A stretch of 64,000 bases of DNA from contig CALZFC010000001.1 of the NCBI GenBank assembly GCA_945643635.1, positions 7,849,001 to 7,913,000 of the forward strand. The letters run 5' to 3'. A program made the position numbers and the translations under genes. Source of the DNA: Allodiplogaster sudhausi (Eukaryota; Nematoda; Chromadorea; Rhabditida; Diplogasteridae). The notes under the pieces were generated by a model. The model was not told where the DNA came from and searched no databases. It saw only the letters and a program-made list of their open reading frames with translations. Shown piece after piece: positions 50,808 through 62,699 of this stretch (position 1 is the stretch's first letter; the number at the start of each line of letters is the position of its first letter).

Positions 50808-51551
50808 TAGAGAGAGAGAGAAAAAGAAACACCATAATAACCTATTAATGCATTTACGTTCATATACATACATGTATACCTTCACTGTTTAAAACAAGTG
50901 CGTAAGATCAGTGGTTGACGCTTAATTGTTCAAAAATTACACGGCCAATAAATAAATCAGAAGAAGTGATGTGCATAGCAGTGATACAACGTTTAAGAAA
51001 AAAAAGATTGAATGCCATTTTTGAAAATGAAGAGGTCCCTTTTACTCTTTTTACTTTTTTTGATATTAATCAATAAATTAATCAAAGAAGATATTACAGT
51101 TACAAAGCCGCAATAATCATATTTGCGAAGAGTTCCCGATGGCAAAGAGTCCTCTTTGATTTTTAGCGGTAAAAGTATCTTTTAAAAGAGTGGACGGATC
51201 TCTGCGCTTGAATCGTAATCACCAAGTATTCGTGACTACTTGAGTGAATCAGATAAGAATTAGAAGATAACCTCCGGGAAAGCTTTTGAACTATTTCTGT
51301 ATGACATCAAATACACTTGCCAATTTGGAATATTTTTTCTGCTTCTATTGAAAGTACGCATGCAAATTAAAAAAAAAACAGAAAATGAATTAGTGCTCCG
51401 GCTGAGTTCTCGATTCATTTCGCCTTCTTTCTTGGGCGGCAAGGGGTTTCTGTCCCTTCGCTCGAGTTCCTCGATACTTATTACTTCCATATCCCATTCC
51501 CATACTCGTTCCTACCTCCGCACCTTATACCCCCACGTCATTCCCTAACAG
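50808..51551. other. Intergenic spacer
   Basis: No gene is recognised. The spacer ends with a CCCTAACAG acceptor-like sequence directly before the ATG at 51552, which could be a trans-splice or 5'UTR intron acceptor. Confidence 0.4.
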
Positions 51552-54500
51552 ATGTCCTCAGCAAAGTCCGCAGCGACACGGGCTTCTGGAAAGGTCTGTT
51601 ATAGCATCAGATCACATTATATTTTGCTGATTTACTTCTTTTGACTTCATCTCACAAATGTTAGTGACTTTGGTCATCAATGTTTGTAGCCTACGATCAA
51701 TTCAGGTTCATACCATTTTCAGCTCATGGCTGTTTCTAATTTAAAAGAAGTAGTTCAGTTCAAATTTCAACCACGACCGCATCGAAAGATAAAGCTGTAT
51801 AAAATGAAGGCCGGATTCTCTCTCTTTGACATCTAACAATGATGACTATTTTGAGGAAATCATCGATTAGTATGCATTTAAAGAAAATGTATTAAAAGAG
51901 AAGAGTCTTCTTTGATTTGAGAGTCGCTCCTCTCGTTCGTCCTCTCGCTCGCGATCTCGCTCTGCTCTCTTCGATCCTGAGCCGCTTCTCGTGAAGGAGC
52001 CATGCGTGCTGCGCGAGCCGCTCAATGTCAGGAGAATCGTATTAAAATTATTGATTGGAAGTTAAAACGAAAGGGTTTTTACTTGAATACACATGATTAC
52101 GATACGAAACCTACAATTTATTTCTTTTTTTTGAATCCAGATGTATTGTAGATGCTAACCACCAGAATGTGCTTACAATTAGGCATGATTAAAGTTATCG
52201 ATCAATAGTTGCTCGGGCATGATTAAAGCAATCTATTGGTAAACATGTTCCGTGGGTCCTGGAAGGAATGAAGAATGAAACAATGCTGTACATACATATG
52301 TAGGTGCAAACGCGCCAGCAGACGTCGCTCAACCCGGTCACTGGCGAGATTGTCTTCGTCGCTGAGACTTTCGTTCTCTCCGCGGACTCACCGCGCGCGA
52401 CGTACTTCCGGGTTTGGCGGGAATTTAAAACTTAAAAAAAGCTCATTTTAATTTATTCCAGACCGATGCATCCATCATTGCCTCTTCCGCCATGACTGAA
52501 GCGGGGGCGCCTTCTTCCTCCACTCTTTACACTGCTTTTGTCGGCACCGGCGCTCTTCTCATGCGACGAGTCATTTCAATCAATGTTGGTTTTGGCAGGA
52601 AATTTAAATTATTTAGCTAGATCAAATCGGATCGAATGCTGTAGCTTGTCTCCTCCTTTTAACAGCGCGGCTCCGAGAGCAACGCCTTCACGAACATTGA
52701 GAATCGCGCCTATCAGTACGCCTGCCCCATCAGCATCATTGACCGGGATGGAAGGTTTCGACGAAATATGCATGTCCAAATAGCTTATGTAAATAAGTAA
52801 TGTTAAAAAAGTCATTAGACATTGGCGCTGGAAAATGCGAAATGCACTTTAAAAGTGTAAAAAAGATACTAAATAAAATGACTAGTTAAATGATCGAATG
52901 CTTGAAGGCCTCGTCGTGCCTCGCGCGTCTCCATCTTGACCGAGGTGCACATGAGCAAGACGGACCGTCGATTCAACGCTTCCGAGCGGACGCAACTCGC
53001 ATTCGACGCCGGCGCACTCAAGGACGGCGATTCAGGGTTATTGATTTTAATTAATTAATTAATAATTTGTTATAATCTTTTAATTTTGGCTTATTAAGTA
53101 TGTTTATAATTTATTGTTTAATCGTAATACTCAATATCTATGCCTTTCAGCAGCTTCCCGCTCGTTCTTGAGCGGCAGATGACGCAGCGAGATCGATTCA
53201 CCAGCTTCGACGAACGCGTCGCCGCGCGCGACTCCACTCTCATCGACGTCGTGCGATACGTACGCCTTTACCTTAGTGTCCCTTATGAACTTAAGCGCTA
53301 GATCCTTAGGGTTTAAGGAAGTGGGCGGGGCTTACTGGGATTGCAGGGATCGAGGGGGCGCTCTTTCAGGCTACTGTCCGTTCGAGTGACTCCCTCTGGA
53401 CGGGTCTCGTGCGTGTGAACAGCACGGAGCATCGCTTCTACAAGCTGGACACGCCGGTTTCTCTTTTAAGGCTATGATCTTATAAATTTTATATCAATTA
53501 TAGCAAGCTAATTAAATCAAAAATTAAAGAACTAATTTAGAAAAATGATTTAACTTAGGCTGTTTCGATTGCACGCTCGGTCCACTCAGAAGTCGAGAGA
53601 AATGAGAGCATCTTCCGGCCGCTCGACGAAAAGACTACGATCAAAGACGAACCGGCTATTCGGTTTGTGACTCGATGAAGAATCGAACCTGCATCTTCTG
53701 GGCTATGGTTTGCGACAGTAAACAATTAGCCATGATAATGCATTCAGCGAAAGCGGCGCTTCGCACTCGACATCCGCTGCTTCATCCGGAGTGACTTTCA
53801 GCGGGCGGCAGGGTAATTGTTTGCTTTTACTTTACTCAAGAGGGGTAAAAGAGAAATCATAAATAAATCATATAAATAATAAAAATGACAAGACATCAAT
53901 ATGTACACAAATGTTTTTTGCAGAGGATGACACGCTCTTCGACATCCCTTCACTTCCCTTTGTCCATTCGCCGCCTGGATATCCTTACTCATCAAATGTG
54001 GTATATATTTTTCGTCTGATAAATATCTTAACAAATGAAAAATGAAATGATTATTATAAAGGTATAAGAATTAAACGCAATATTTTTTTTATTTAGTCCT
54101 CTTCGCGCAGTCTCAGCAAGAAGAGCTTTGGCGAGAAGTCCAACGATTGCATCACCGTGTTGGTTTTTTTTATTATATTTACAGAAAAATCAATTAACAA
54201 CTAATTATTAAATTAATCCTCTTTTTTAATGAGTTCGCTTTATTTTTCTTCTCCAGGATGCCATCTGCTCGCTCGACGAGCCAGAAGATTCTGCCTCCTC
54301 CGGTCGGCATCGATCACTCCTCTCCATTCAAGACGGCAGCAACGCCCAGCGGATGGTTCTAACATTTGTGAAATGGGGCTCGGATATTTCATTTCTCCTT
54401 TCCCTCGCAGCAGTTTTGGATTGTTTCTCCAACAAGACTGCATGGAACATTTAAATAGCAGTGATTTATTCCCGACTATATAGGAAAACTTTCTTTTTTT

Positions 54501-55358
54501 AAATTTTATATCTATTTTATATTTATTAGATATATTTGAGCGACACGAGCGTTGGCAGCCCGCCCGACAAGAGCAGCCCGCACCCTCTGCCAGCCTCCAA
54601 GGAGGACGACCCGAACACAACCACGCAGTCTGTCAATGTCACCCTCGACGCAGCCGACACCGAAAGTCGGAGATATCGTAGATACATCCTCCTAGTGTAA
54701 CCAGTATTAAATCATTTAATTATCAGAATAAATATTTAAATAAAATTAATCAATTAATATAAGCTTTTTGCGAACAACGAATGTGTAAGCACTTTGAATT
54801 TTAAGTAACATCATTTTCTTTTTTTTTATTTGCATTCTAAGACCCGTCGTTCTTCCCTCACCGTATTTCCCTCGAGGCCATCTACGACGGCAGGCCCTAC
54901 CGCCTTCAGACGCTCATCAACATTTTCGTCAGTGATGGTCTACAAGTACAAATAATAATAATACGTTAATTAAAACAGCGATGATAAATGATTGCAGAGC
55001 CACGCGTCATGCAACTTCGTCCCGCTTGCCGCATCGCTGGACGGAGTTGTGCTTTGGGAGAAGAAGAAGACGGAAGATGACGAGGCCAGAATTTATTTAA
55101 TCATTTATTTATTCATTTATTGAAAAAAATTAATTAACAACATACATAAAATCAATTTTTAAACATTTCCTACTAGAAGGACAGAAGAGCCTTATCTTTA
55201 GGAGCACCGAACGCAAGGAAAAGGAGGACAAGGATGAGGCATATACCGCGTTGACTGACCGGACACATCAGCGAGACCTCACTAACAAAAGAAAAACCCC
55301 AACCCCAATAATCTCCGGCACCAAAACCTTATCACGAACAAAAATGAAAGATGAATGA
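51552..55358 (+). CDS. Unrecognised large multi-exon protein
   Basis: I do not recognise this gene. About 17 exons have nematode-like AG/GT borders: 51552-51593 (MSSAKSAATRASGK), about 51920-52028 (SRSSRSSSRSRSRSALFDPE), 52312-52410 (VQTRQQTSLNPVTGEIVFVA), 52462-52585, 52665-52760, about 52898-53035, 53150-53260, 53370-53457, about 53561-53660, 53752-53810, 53926-53999, 54098-54160, 54258-54357, 54539-54665, 54841-54945, 55000-55083 and a last exon ending at 55358. The protein is hydrophilic, with an Arg/Ser-rich N-terminal stretch and a Ser/Pro-rich region (SDTSVGSPPDKSSPHPLPAS). No signal peptide or membrane segment is seen. The penultimate exons (RPYRLQTLINIFVSD) have a partial copy at about 60845-60950. 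Phases were checked only in part. Confidence 0.45.
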
Positions 55359-56104
55359 AAGATTCCCACTAATCGATAAATTCCTCAAACATTCGTTGTC
55401 CACAGAAATAGCGTGTGAGTTGTAATCTTTTCCGTCGTCAGAAAAGGAAAGATTACAAGGTTTTATCACTATCACCTAACTGGCCTCTCACACAAGCGCC
55501 AGATATCGTACGGCGCGACGCTCTTGCTGTATCTCTCACGAGTCCTCCAGTAATTTTTTACATATCTCTCTCGACAAACTCTCTCATGTACTCTCACTGG
55601 CCGTTCTCCTTTCCTTATATTCTTCCTTATCCTCTCTCCTCAATCCGACACAGCCAGAACCTGCAAGGAGGGGGGGGGGATAGAGGTATCGACGACCAGC
55701 CAAAGAGATCCGAGAGTCTTGAGATGATTAGATGTGATTCAGGAACACCAGAGAAGAACACCATGACCGAACAGAACAACGAAACTGTTTATTCACGGGT
55801 TGAAAGGTTTACACTGGGATGGAAGATGTAGTACTTTGAGGACTTCGTGATGTACTATGGGAAAGGGAAAGTGCTAAAAGGGCAACCGAAATCATATTTT
55901 CACCAAGTGTGTTTTTTATATGTTAAACTTCTTTTAAAGGAGTTGATCATGCACATTTGTATCGTGTGCTAAAAACTAACGTTTGAATTCCCGCATGATC
56001 TTGCATAAAGTTTTAGCAGTTCGCTAGCAGCATCCATCACAACAAACTAGACTATCCGAGTCCTTATACATATCTTTAGCGTAGTTTGCTAAGTGGCATC
56101 TACA

Positions 56105-56135
<31 letters not shown>

Positions 56136-56401
56136 TTGTCACCTTATTTCTGGAAGAATAGGAAGAAAATTTGGAATGGGTTATGAAGTCTTCAGGATGC
56201 ATTCATATGTAGTTTTCCTAGACATATGTAGTTCGGCCGGATAATACTAACAAAAATACAACAACAGTATATTCTCTATGAACAGCTCCCATATAGTCAA
56301 ATATGATTTACGATAAAACATTTATCATCAGGCCGAAAATGAGGCGGGGCCGATTGCAAGAAGGTCCTGGCCAGTCGGCCCGTTGTGTTCAAGGGATATG
56401 T
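55359..56401. other. Spacer with (CATA)n microsatellite
   Basis: No gene is recognised. A (CATA)n tract lies at about 56101-56135. The part at 55790-55880 resembles 61060-61130 as part of the tandem duplication. Confidence 0.55.
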
Positions 56402-57745
56402 TCAGCTCTGTTCGGCCCCCTGCCCGAGGTCGGCCAAATTCTGCATGAATTTAGTCTTATTTTGAGGACGGAGAAAGCTCAATTTTGAAACTGCAATCAT
56501 TTCTTTCCGAAGTTTTATTTTTTTTCATTTTCGATTGAGTTTAGACACAAAAAGGTTTCCCATAACCGTATCCTCTTCTCTCGTGAAACGAAAAGAAGAA
56601 ACCTGGTAGTTGTCTTCCCCCGGAGTATCGTTATTGGTCTGATCAGAAAGCTTCTGAAAGTGATCATGTTAAAACTTTAAAAAGGGTGTTAAATTGGAAA
56701 CAAGTAAATCATTTGCTCGGTTCCAACCTCCTGCTTCGTGGTCTTCTCACTCCTCAGTGCCTGTAACGAAAGTATTTATTTCTTGCCTGGTGAATATTGC
56801 TGTGATAATCTCTTGTGATCTTCTTGGTTTTTTATAAGCGTTTTGACTGAATACAAAATGGAGATGTTACAAGCTGTAGAATGCACGAACATCGCCCGCC
56901 TGTGCCTTCTTCTCTGCTGCCGGCGTTGTCGGCGGCGTAGGCATGCCCTGATTCGGAGGCATAGCCATCGGAGGCTGATTCGGAGGAAATCATTATTTGA
57001 ATCTCGTTCGATATTTAAAATAACTTTTCCAAATTTAAAATTAAGCATCTATCTAGATATATTTGCGATCGTCAAATACGATCAATCCGAAGCTGTTTTC
57101 AACGCACTTTTCCCGCCGGCATCTTGCTGTTCTGAAAGAAAGTGCATGATAATCCAGCAGCATTTTTCTATAAATTGTAGTATTTGACCGGTTGTATGCA
57201 CTTTTTTACTTTTAATTTTGCGTGCAAGTAGAGAAGTAATCACAGACCTCAGGGCTGCGCACCACAGTGGCGTTGCGATCTGAAATAATTGACAATATTA
57301 CTTGAGTTTAAGAAGGAAAGTTCAACAAAATTCTACGAATGGAACAAAAGTTCACTAAGTTAGAAAAGTCAAGTCTTAGTGACCTCGCAGAAAGACGTTG
57401 TTCGGCTGTGCCTGTAAACAGAATGTCTTCACGTCAAGTAACATAGATTTAAACGAAAACTTGCGTAATGATAAAGAAATATCATTTCCTTTCCAACTTT
57501 AATGTTCCAAATTAATACTGTCTAGAGATTTTTTAAAGACGATTTGTAGACACCTTTTTGGCTTTCTTCTTCTTGTTAGAACAAGCAGCCAGAGTTGCGG
57601 TAGCTGCAACCGCAGAAAACAGCGAATGCAGAATCTGATAGAGGAGAGAAAGGAATAATCTCATGGTTGAACATAATCGATAATTTAAGAGCTTAAGATC
57701 TGAGATAATCGCTTGTTTGGCTGAGGAAGAAGGAGAGACACCCAT
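56402..57745 (-). CDS. Micro-exon gene A: small Ala/Lys/Pro-rich protein
   Basis: I do not recognise the family. Eight downstream exons join in phase: 57554-57634 (27 codons, hydrophobic SLFSAVAATATLAA then a basic KKKKAKK patch), 57384-57411 (28 nt), 57248-57279 (32 nt), 57108-57131 (24 nt), 56891-56974 (MPPNQGMPTPPTTPAAEKKA), 56728-56760 (33 nt), 56603-56653 (KLSDQTNNDTPGEDNYQ) and 56402-56440 (NLADLGQGAEQS, stop). Five of eight exons are under 40 nt. The hydrophobic segment near the N-terminus suggests a signal or membrane anchor. The first exon is uncertain: frame-open DNA containing QRIMGVSPSSSA lies at about 57690-57800. A paralogue with the same exon plan is at 61345-62690. Function unknown; small sperm or secreted proteins are possible. 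Confidence 0.6.
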
Positions 57746-58618
57746 GATTCGTTGTACATTTCTTCGGCTTCTGGCTCCGCGCGGGAAGAAGCGGCTGGCC
57801 AGGGACTGCGTTCGATGTGAAAATGAGCAGAAACTCGGGAGACTGAGGCGGAGAACGTGCGAGAATTGGAAAATTAGTGCAAGAGCAATTTGGACTTTTT
57901 GTAAATTATTCTTTTTTACATCTCGATTGACCTTCGTGGATTAGTAGTTTGCACTCATTGTCAGTGTTGTAAGAACAGCAAGGACAGAATAATTGTAAAG
58001 AAAGAGTACAAAAAGAGTGCAGGTATAATATGTCAATTCAGAAGAGAAGATAATTTTTAAATACCATTATACGATCGAATTCCAGCTGGCAATGAAAAAG
58101 AAACGTATTGCCTAATTAAGGGCATGATATCTTGCTTGGTCTGTACGATATCGTCTATTGTGCGCAGAAAATGTATTTTCTGAACCTTGGAAAGCAGCGA
58201 AAATAGTGGCATCGATTGGCTTTCTGAATGCGAACAGCGCGAAGAATATAACCTGTTACGCTGTCTCCCATCATATCAAATTGCATGAATGTATGCACAA
58301 GAAAACAATGAAGATCCCTATTTCAACGATGGAAGAAAAATCACATGTTTGCAAAACAAGGAGGTCCAGCAGGAAACTCTGCTCGAATCGTCCAACTACT
58401 TACTATCTCTGATGGACTGATACCTCGGCAGGGTGCTGCACACAGAAAATAATTTTGTAGTTTTGGCCGCGAGCCGAAAAACGCCCAGGGCATTTTGTAG
58501 TTTTGGCGTTTTCGGTGCCCACCAAACTACAAAATGGGGTACCGCGGACATTTTGTAGTTTGTGCACCATGAAATTCAGCATGATTTTCTTCCAAAAAAT
58601 GGCATTTCCACTATCTAC
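57746..58618. other. Spacer; upstream region of micro-exon gene A
   Basis: The part at 57746-57850 is strongly conserved with 62691-62790 (shared blocks such as GGCTGGCCAGGG-like and TTCGATGTGAAAATGAGC) and may include the true first exon. About 58450-58560 contains four copies of TTTTGTAGTTT in both orientations, a small inverted-repeat element. Confidence 0.5.
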
Positions 58619-58625
58619 TCCTTAA

Positions 58626-58628
<3 letters not shown>

Positions 58629-58681
<53 letters not shown>

Positions 58682-58687
58682 CCTTTT

Positions 58688-58749
<62 letters not shown>

Positions 58750-58824
58750 TTCTCTCTCTTTCTCTCTCTCTTTCTCTCTCTTTCTCTCTCTCTTTCTCTC
58801 TCTCTCCTTTCTCTCTTTCTCTCC

Positions 58825-58877
<53 letters not shown>

Positions 58878-58896
58878 CCTTCTCTCTCTCTGTGCC

Positions 58897-58927
<31 letters not shown>

Positions 58928-59010
58928 CTCCCTTTCTCTTTCTCTCTCTCTCTCTCTCTCCTTCTTCTCTCTCTCTGTGCCTCTTTCTCTCTCTTTCTCG
59001 CATTAGCTCT
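58629..59010. repeat. Long (CT)n simple-sequence block
   Basis: About 380 bases are almost entirely CT with TTTCTC and CCTTTCTC interruptions. A GA-rich block at about 59098-59180 lies in opposite phase and could pair with it. The 153-residue Ser/Leu frame across it is not a gene. Confidence 0.95.
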
Positions 59011-59112
59011 CTATTCATTCTGATATCTGCGAATCGACAGCACAGAACAATTTGCAGTTATTAGAATGAAGAGAGATCGAAATACGAGAAATAGTTAGCG
59101 AGAAAGAGAGAA

Positions 59113-59156
<44 letters not shown>

Positions 59157-59184
59157 GGAGACAGAGAAAAAAAGAGAAAGAATG

Positions 59185-60241
59185 AAATTTAAAAAAACAT
59201 TTGAATCCCATTGAAGAAAATGTCTTTCTCTCTCTGTCTACTTCCAGGTACAATCAACGGCGACAACTCCATCATCACTACAGTCACAGGTTAGCTAAAT
59301 TATCGATTTTTAGGAATTTTAATGACATTTTATTCTATTTAGATAGATAGAGAGAGAAATAAGAAGAAAAAAATATGAAAAATTTCAGAAACTCTGGAAA
59401 AAGTAATTTTAAAGGGGCTTTAAAATGCCAGAACAATGGGGAAAAAGGTATCGTTGGGCAGAGGTAAGCTGAGAGAAAAAAGATATGGAGAGAGATAGGC
59501 AGTTTTATCAAGAGGGGCAGAGAAACAAATCAAAACAGTGCGAAAAACAGCAGCTGACCGGGCGCTTCCGGCCTATCTCGCTCATTTTACAAAATGTACC
59601 TCGGAGAGTACAGAATGCCCGCGCCGTTTCCACAAAATATTCTGCAAGTTGCCGTTCTCATAATATATTTGTACCTCATTTTGTTAAATACAACCAAATA
59701 ATTTTCTGTGTGTGGTTGGTTCTCCTTCAGAATCACGATCGCTTTCTGTCGCACTCTCAGAAACTGCAACAAACCGACGTAGTGATCGTGTTCAACACGA
59801 AAGAACCACTCCCAAGAACCAATACAATAATTGAAGAATACATTTGCTAGCCATCATTCAAAGGCAAATATTTCAACACTGAAGCAGAGAGGAAAGAATA
59901 GACTTGAAAACTGCATAAAGACGCATTGCAAGAATTGTTCTCGGTTTTGCATGACAGGAATGCGTACAATGTAATGTGGCTATTTCAACTCAGGAGAACC
60001 AAAAAGCCTTGTTTTAAGAGCGATGTAGAATTGCATGTTTATGCTCAAGAGGGAGAGAGAAAGGGCTCATGGGCGGAGTGTCTGCAGAGTTGGTGGAGAG
60101 ATGGAGAGCGTAAGCATCGCAACTGAAAAATACAATAATTGAAGAATAAGAATTTATAACGCTTACAATTAACACCCAAACTACCCATTGAATTACAAAT
60201 ATAACTCGAGAGAAAGGCTAATAAGCACTTGGCTAGCGACC
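59185..60241. other. No gene recognised
   Basis: Short frames only. The part at 59985-60110 resembles 63915-64000 (shared CAAAAAGCC, GATnTAGAATTGCA and AAGAGGGAGAG blocks), so it belongs to the tandem duplication of this end of the window. Confidence 0.5.
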
Positions 60242-60566
60242 TCAGTTGGGTCCGAGGTAGCAGGACTGGTCGGTGGCTTCGTCACTCCGGGAGCTGAAAA
60301 CGGGAATGGATGTAAAAGTTGAATTCTTAAAGGTTTTCCCCAATCTCATACTCTTTATATTACTTACGATTAGCTTACTCAAACCTCTCCAGAATATTAA
60401 ATGATTCAAACTGACAGGACTGGTTGCCGTAGGCGGGGCTGCTGCCAGCCGCGGGCTGGTCCCAGGCGTAGCCCTCCGAGACGTTGCCACCGTAACCCTG
60501 GCCACCGTAGTTGCCACCGCCGCCACCAGAGGGCGCAGGAGCCGCCATGTATGCCGATCGGTCCAT
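60242..60566 (-). CDS. Small glycine-rich protein
   Basis: The frame from 60566 begins MDRSAYMAAPAPSGGGGGNY and continues GGQGYGGNVSEGYAWDQPAA then GSSPAYGNQSC. An intron may follow, with a TTTTCAG acceptor at about 60296 leading to SRSDEATDQSCYLGPN and a stop at 60242. Unspliced, the frame closes after 63 codons. The weak point is the donor (GTCAGT), which gives the wrong phase for that tail, so the 3' end is unsettled. There is no signal peptide. Composition recalls small Gly/Asn-rich nematode peptides, some of which are sperm-enriched, but I cannot assign a family. A TATA box lies about 70 bases upstream. Confidence 0.6.
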
Positions 60567-60633
60567 AGCGAAGAGACGACCGAGGTGCGCCGAGAGAAGA
60601 AGAAGAATGATGGTGGCCAGCTTTCGATCTTCG

Positions 60634-60641
60634 CTTTTATA
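60634..60641 (-). promoter_or_regulatory. TATA box of the glycine-rich gene
   Basis: TATAAAAG on the minus strand, in the context ATGATATAAAAGCG, resembles the MSP context ATCATATAAAAGGG at 355-368. The distance to the ATG is about 70 bases. Confidence 0.55.
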
Positions 60642-60839
60642 TCATTGTCAAGCGTACACTTTTCGGACAACACAAACAGTGCATTGAAAAGTCACTTGCG
60701 CTATCATTTATTTAAGAGACCGTTGACTTTATAATGAAGTACGAAAAGTGCAATGCACTGGTAATTTTTTTTAATGTGTTTGTCATTGAAACAATCAACT
60801 TGGTATTTGAACATATTTTTTCATACTATTTATTTATGT

Positions 60840-60950
60840 TAAAAACCCGTTGTTCTTCCGTCGCCGGCTCCAGCTTGATACTATCACAATGGCAGGCTTA
60901 CTACCTCCAGACGCTCGTCAACATTTTCGACAGTGATTTTTTATACAAGT
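60840..60950 (+). pseudogene. Exon fragment duplicated from the 51.5-55.4 kb gene
   Basis: It matches 54841-54945 (CGTCGTTCTTCC, CCTCCAGACGCTC-like, CAACATTTTCG blocks) with substitutions and small indels. The surrounding exons are absent, so it is an orphan piece of the tandem duplication. Confidence 0.6.
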
Positions 60951-61344
60951 AGGGGCTAAATTTAGACCAAATTACAAGTTGACCGAGTTCACTGACCTTA
61001 CTTACAGTTATGTTGCTTGCTAGCCACAAGAGGTAAACGAGTAGAACACAGCTTATTAATGACCAGGTGGGTGCTTTTTATAGGGCAGGATGGAGTACTT
61101 TCGAAAGGGCAAGGGTATAGTGTAGCTGGCGAAGCTATATAATAATCTTCTTGATGCACATGTGCATACCTCCACACCACACTAACAAAAGAAACGCCTA
61201 TAATCCCCCCAACACTATTAAAAAAAAATACGGATTATATGAAGCGGAAACGTCGTTAAAACGTTTATCGTCGGGGCAAGAGAGAGGGCGTGTACATTGG
61301 AAAAGGGGCCCGGGCAGTCCGCCCTTTGTGTTAACGGGGCGTAC

Positions 61345-62690
61345 TCAGCCCTGTCCGCCTCCCAGGTCCGCCAGATTCTGTAAAAAAATTTCATCATAAT
61401 TTAATGAAGAGATTAAGATTCATATTCCTATTCGCTCCCATTTCCTTGCCAAACCAGCATCAAATGTGTGAATTTTTATTTTTATTTTTTGAACACAAAC
61501 AGATTTCCATCATTGTATTGCGTAAAGTGGAAATTAAACTGGTAGTTGTCCTCTCCAACAGAATCGGTGTTGGTCGGCTCAGGAAGCTTCTGAAAGTAAT
61601 CATGTTGAAATTAACACCTTTTTTTATTACATTCAGCATATTCATTTGTTGAGAATTTGCTGGGGATTCCAACCTCATTCTTCAATGTATTGTTGTCACT
61701 CATCACTGCCTAAAGAGAAATGTTTTATTAATTTACTCGGTCGAGATATAATACATATGCATGTATAGATTGTTGTAGGGCGACCTTCTTTGGCAGCGAA
61801 AAATGCTATGCTTTTCAATCTGCATTGTGAATTAATGCAAAATGGAGATGTAACAAGCGAGAAAAATGCCCGAACATCGCCTGCCACTGCTGGCTTCTCT
61901 GGCACGGGCGCTGCCGCAGCCGCAGGCCGAGACTGATTCGAAGGAAATAAATAGTTTAACTTCGGTAGATCTTTTTAATATTTATGATATTCTATGCATT
62001 TTTAAATATTATATTTGTAATCAATGTTCGACTGCTAGAAGCAATTTTCAACGCACTTTTGCCGCCGGTTTGTCGCTCTGAAAGAAAAAAAAGTGCAACA
62101 TAATTCAGAAACATTTCTCTATAATTCATATCATTCAACCGGTTGTATGTATTATTTTCTTCTTAATTTGGCATGCAATAAGCGAAGTCCTCACTGACCG
62201 CAAGGCTGTTCACAATTGTAGCATTGCGATCTGAAATTATTGGGAAGTAACATTGAACTTAACAAAGAATGTTCAATGTTATGAACCATACAAAAATAGG
62301 CAAAAATTTCTCCAAGAATGAAAAGTCGTAGTTACCTCGCAGAACAAGGTTAGTCTGCTGTGGCTGAAAACAAGATATTCTCTGTTTAGGTAACATAGTT
62401 TTTAAACGTAAACTCACATGGAGATTGGGAAATATCATTACCTTTCAAATCGTATTTTTTTTAGATTAGCAATATTTTTAATGGAATTTTTAAACACCTT
62501 TTTGGGCTTCTTCTTGGAGCAGGTAGCCAGCGTTGCGGCAGCGGCAACCGCCCAAAGCAGCGAATGCAGAATCTCCTGGAAAAAAGAAACGAAAATCTTA
62601 TGGTGGAACATAATCGATAATTTATTCGATAAATCCGAGAGCTAAAATCTGAGATGCTGAGGAAGAAGGAGAGGCACCCATGATTCGTTG
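61345..62690 (-). CDS. Micro-exon gene B, paralogue of gene A
   Basis: It has the same exon plan as gene A about 5 kb away: 62498-62575 (hydrophobic SLLWAVAAAATLAT then KKKPKK), 62336-62363 (28 nt), 62199-62230 (32 nt), 62057-62077 (21 nt), 61876-61932 (SRPAAAAAPVPEKPAVAGD), 61674-61709 (36 nt), about 61538-61588 (KLPEPTNTDSVGEDNYQ) and 61345-61377 (NLADLGGGQG, stop). The 28 and 32 nt exons keep exactly the same lengths in both paralogues. At the end of exon 7 of this list the donor reads CAGTTTAAT where gene A has CAGGTTTCT. The missing G either shifts the final exon or forces a splice two bases earlier. The start is uncertain; MGASPSSSA near 62680 is a candidate in frame-open DNA. Confidence 0.55.
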
Positions 62691-62699
62691 TACATTTCT

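Noticed and set aside
53660..53760. Possible tRNA on the minus strand (GGTTCGATTC T-loop-like sequence)
   Set aside because: No 5' acceptor strand complementary to the 3' end at the right distance and no convincing anticodon stem; it lies between exons of the plus-strand gene.
58562..59023. 153-residue Ser/Leu-rich open frame
   Set aside because: Pure CT microsatellite translation.
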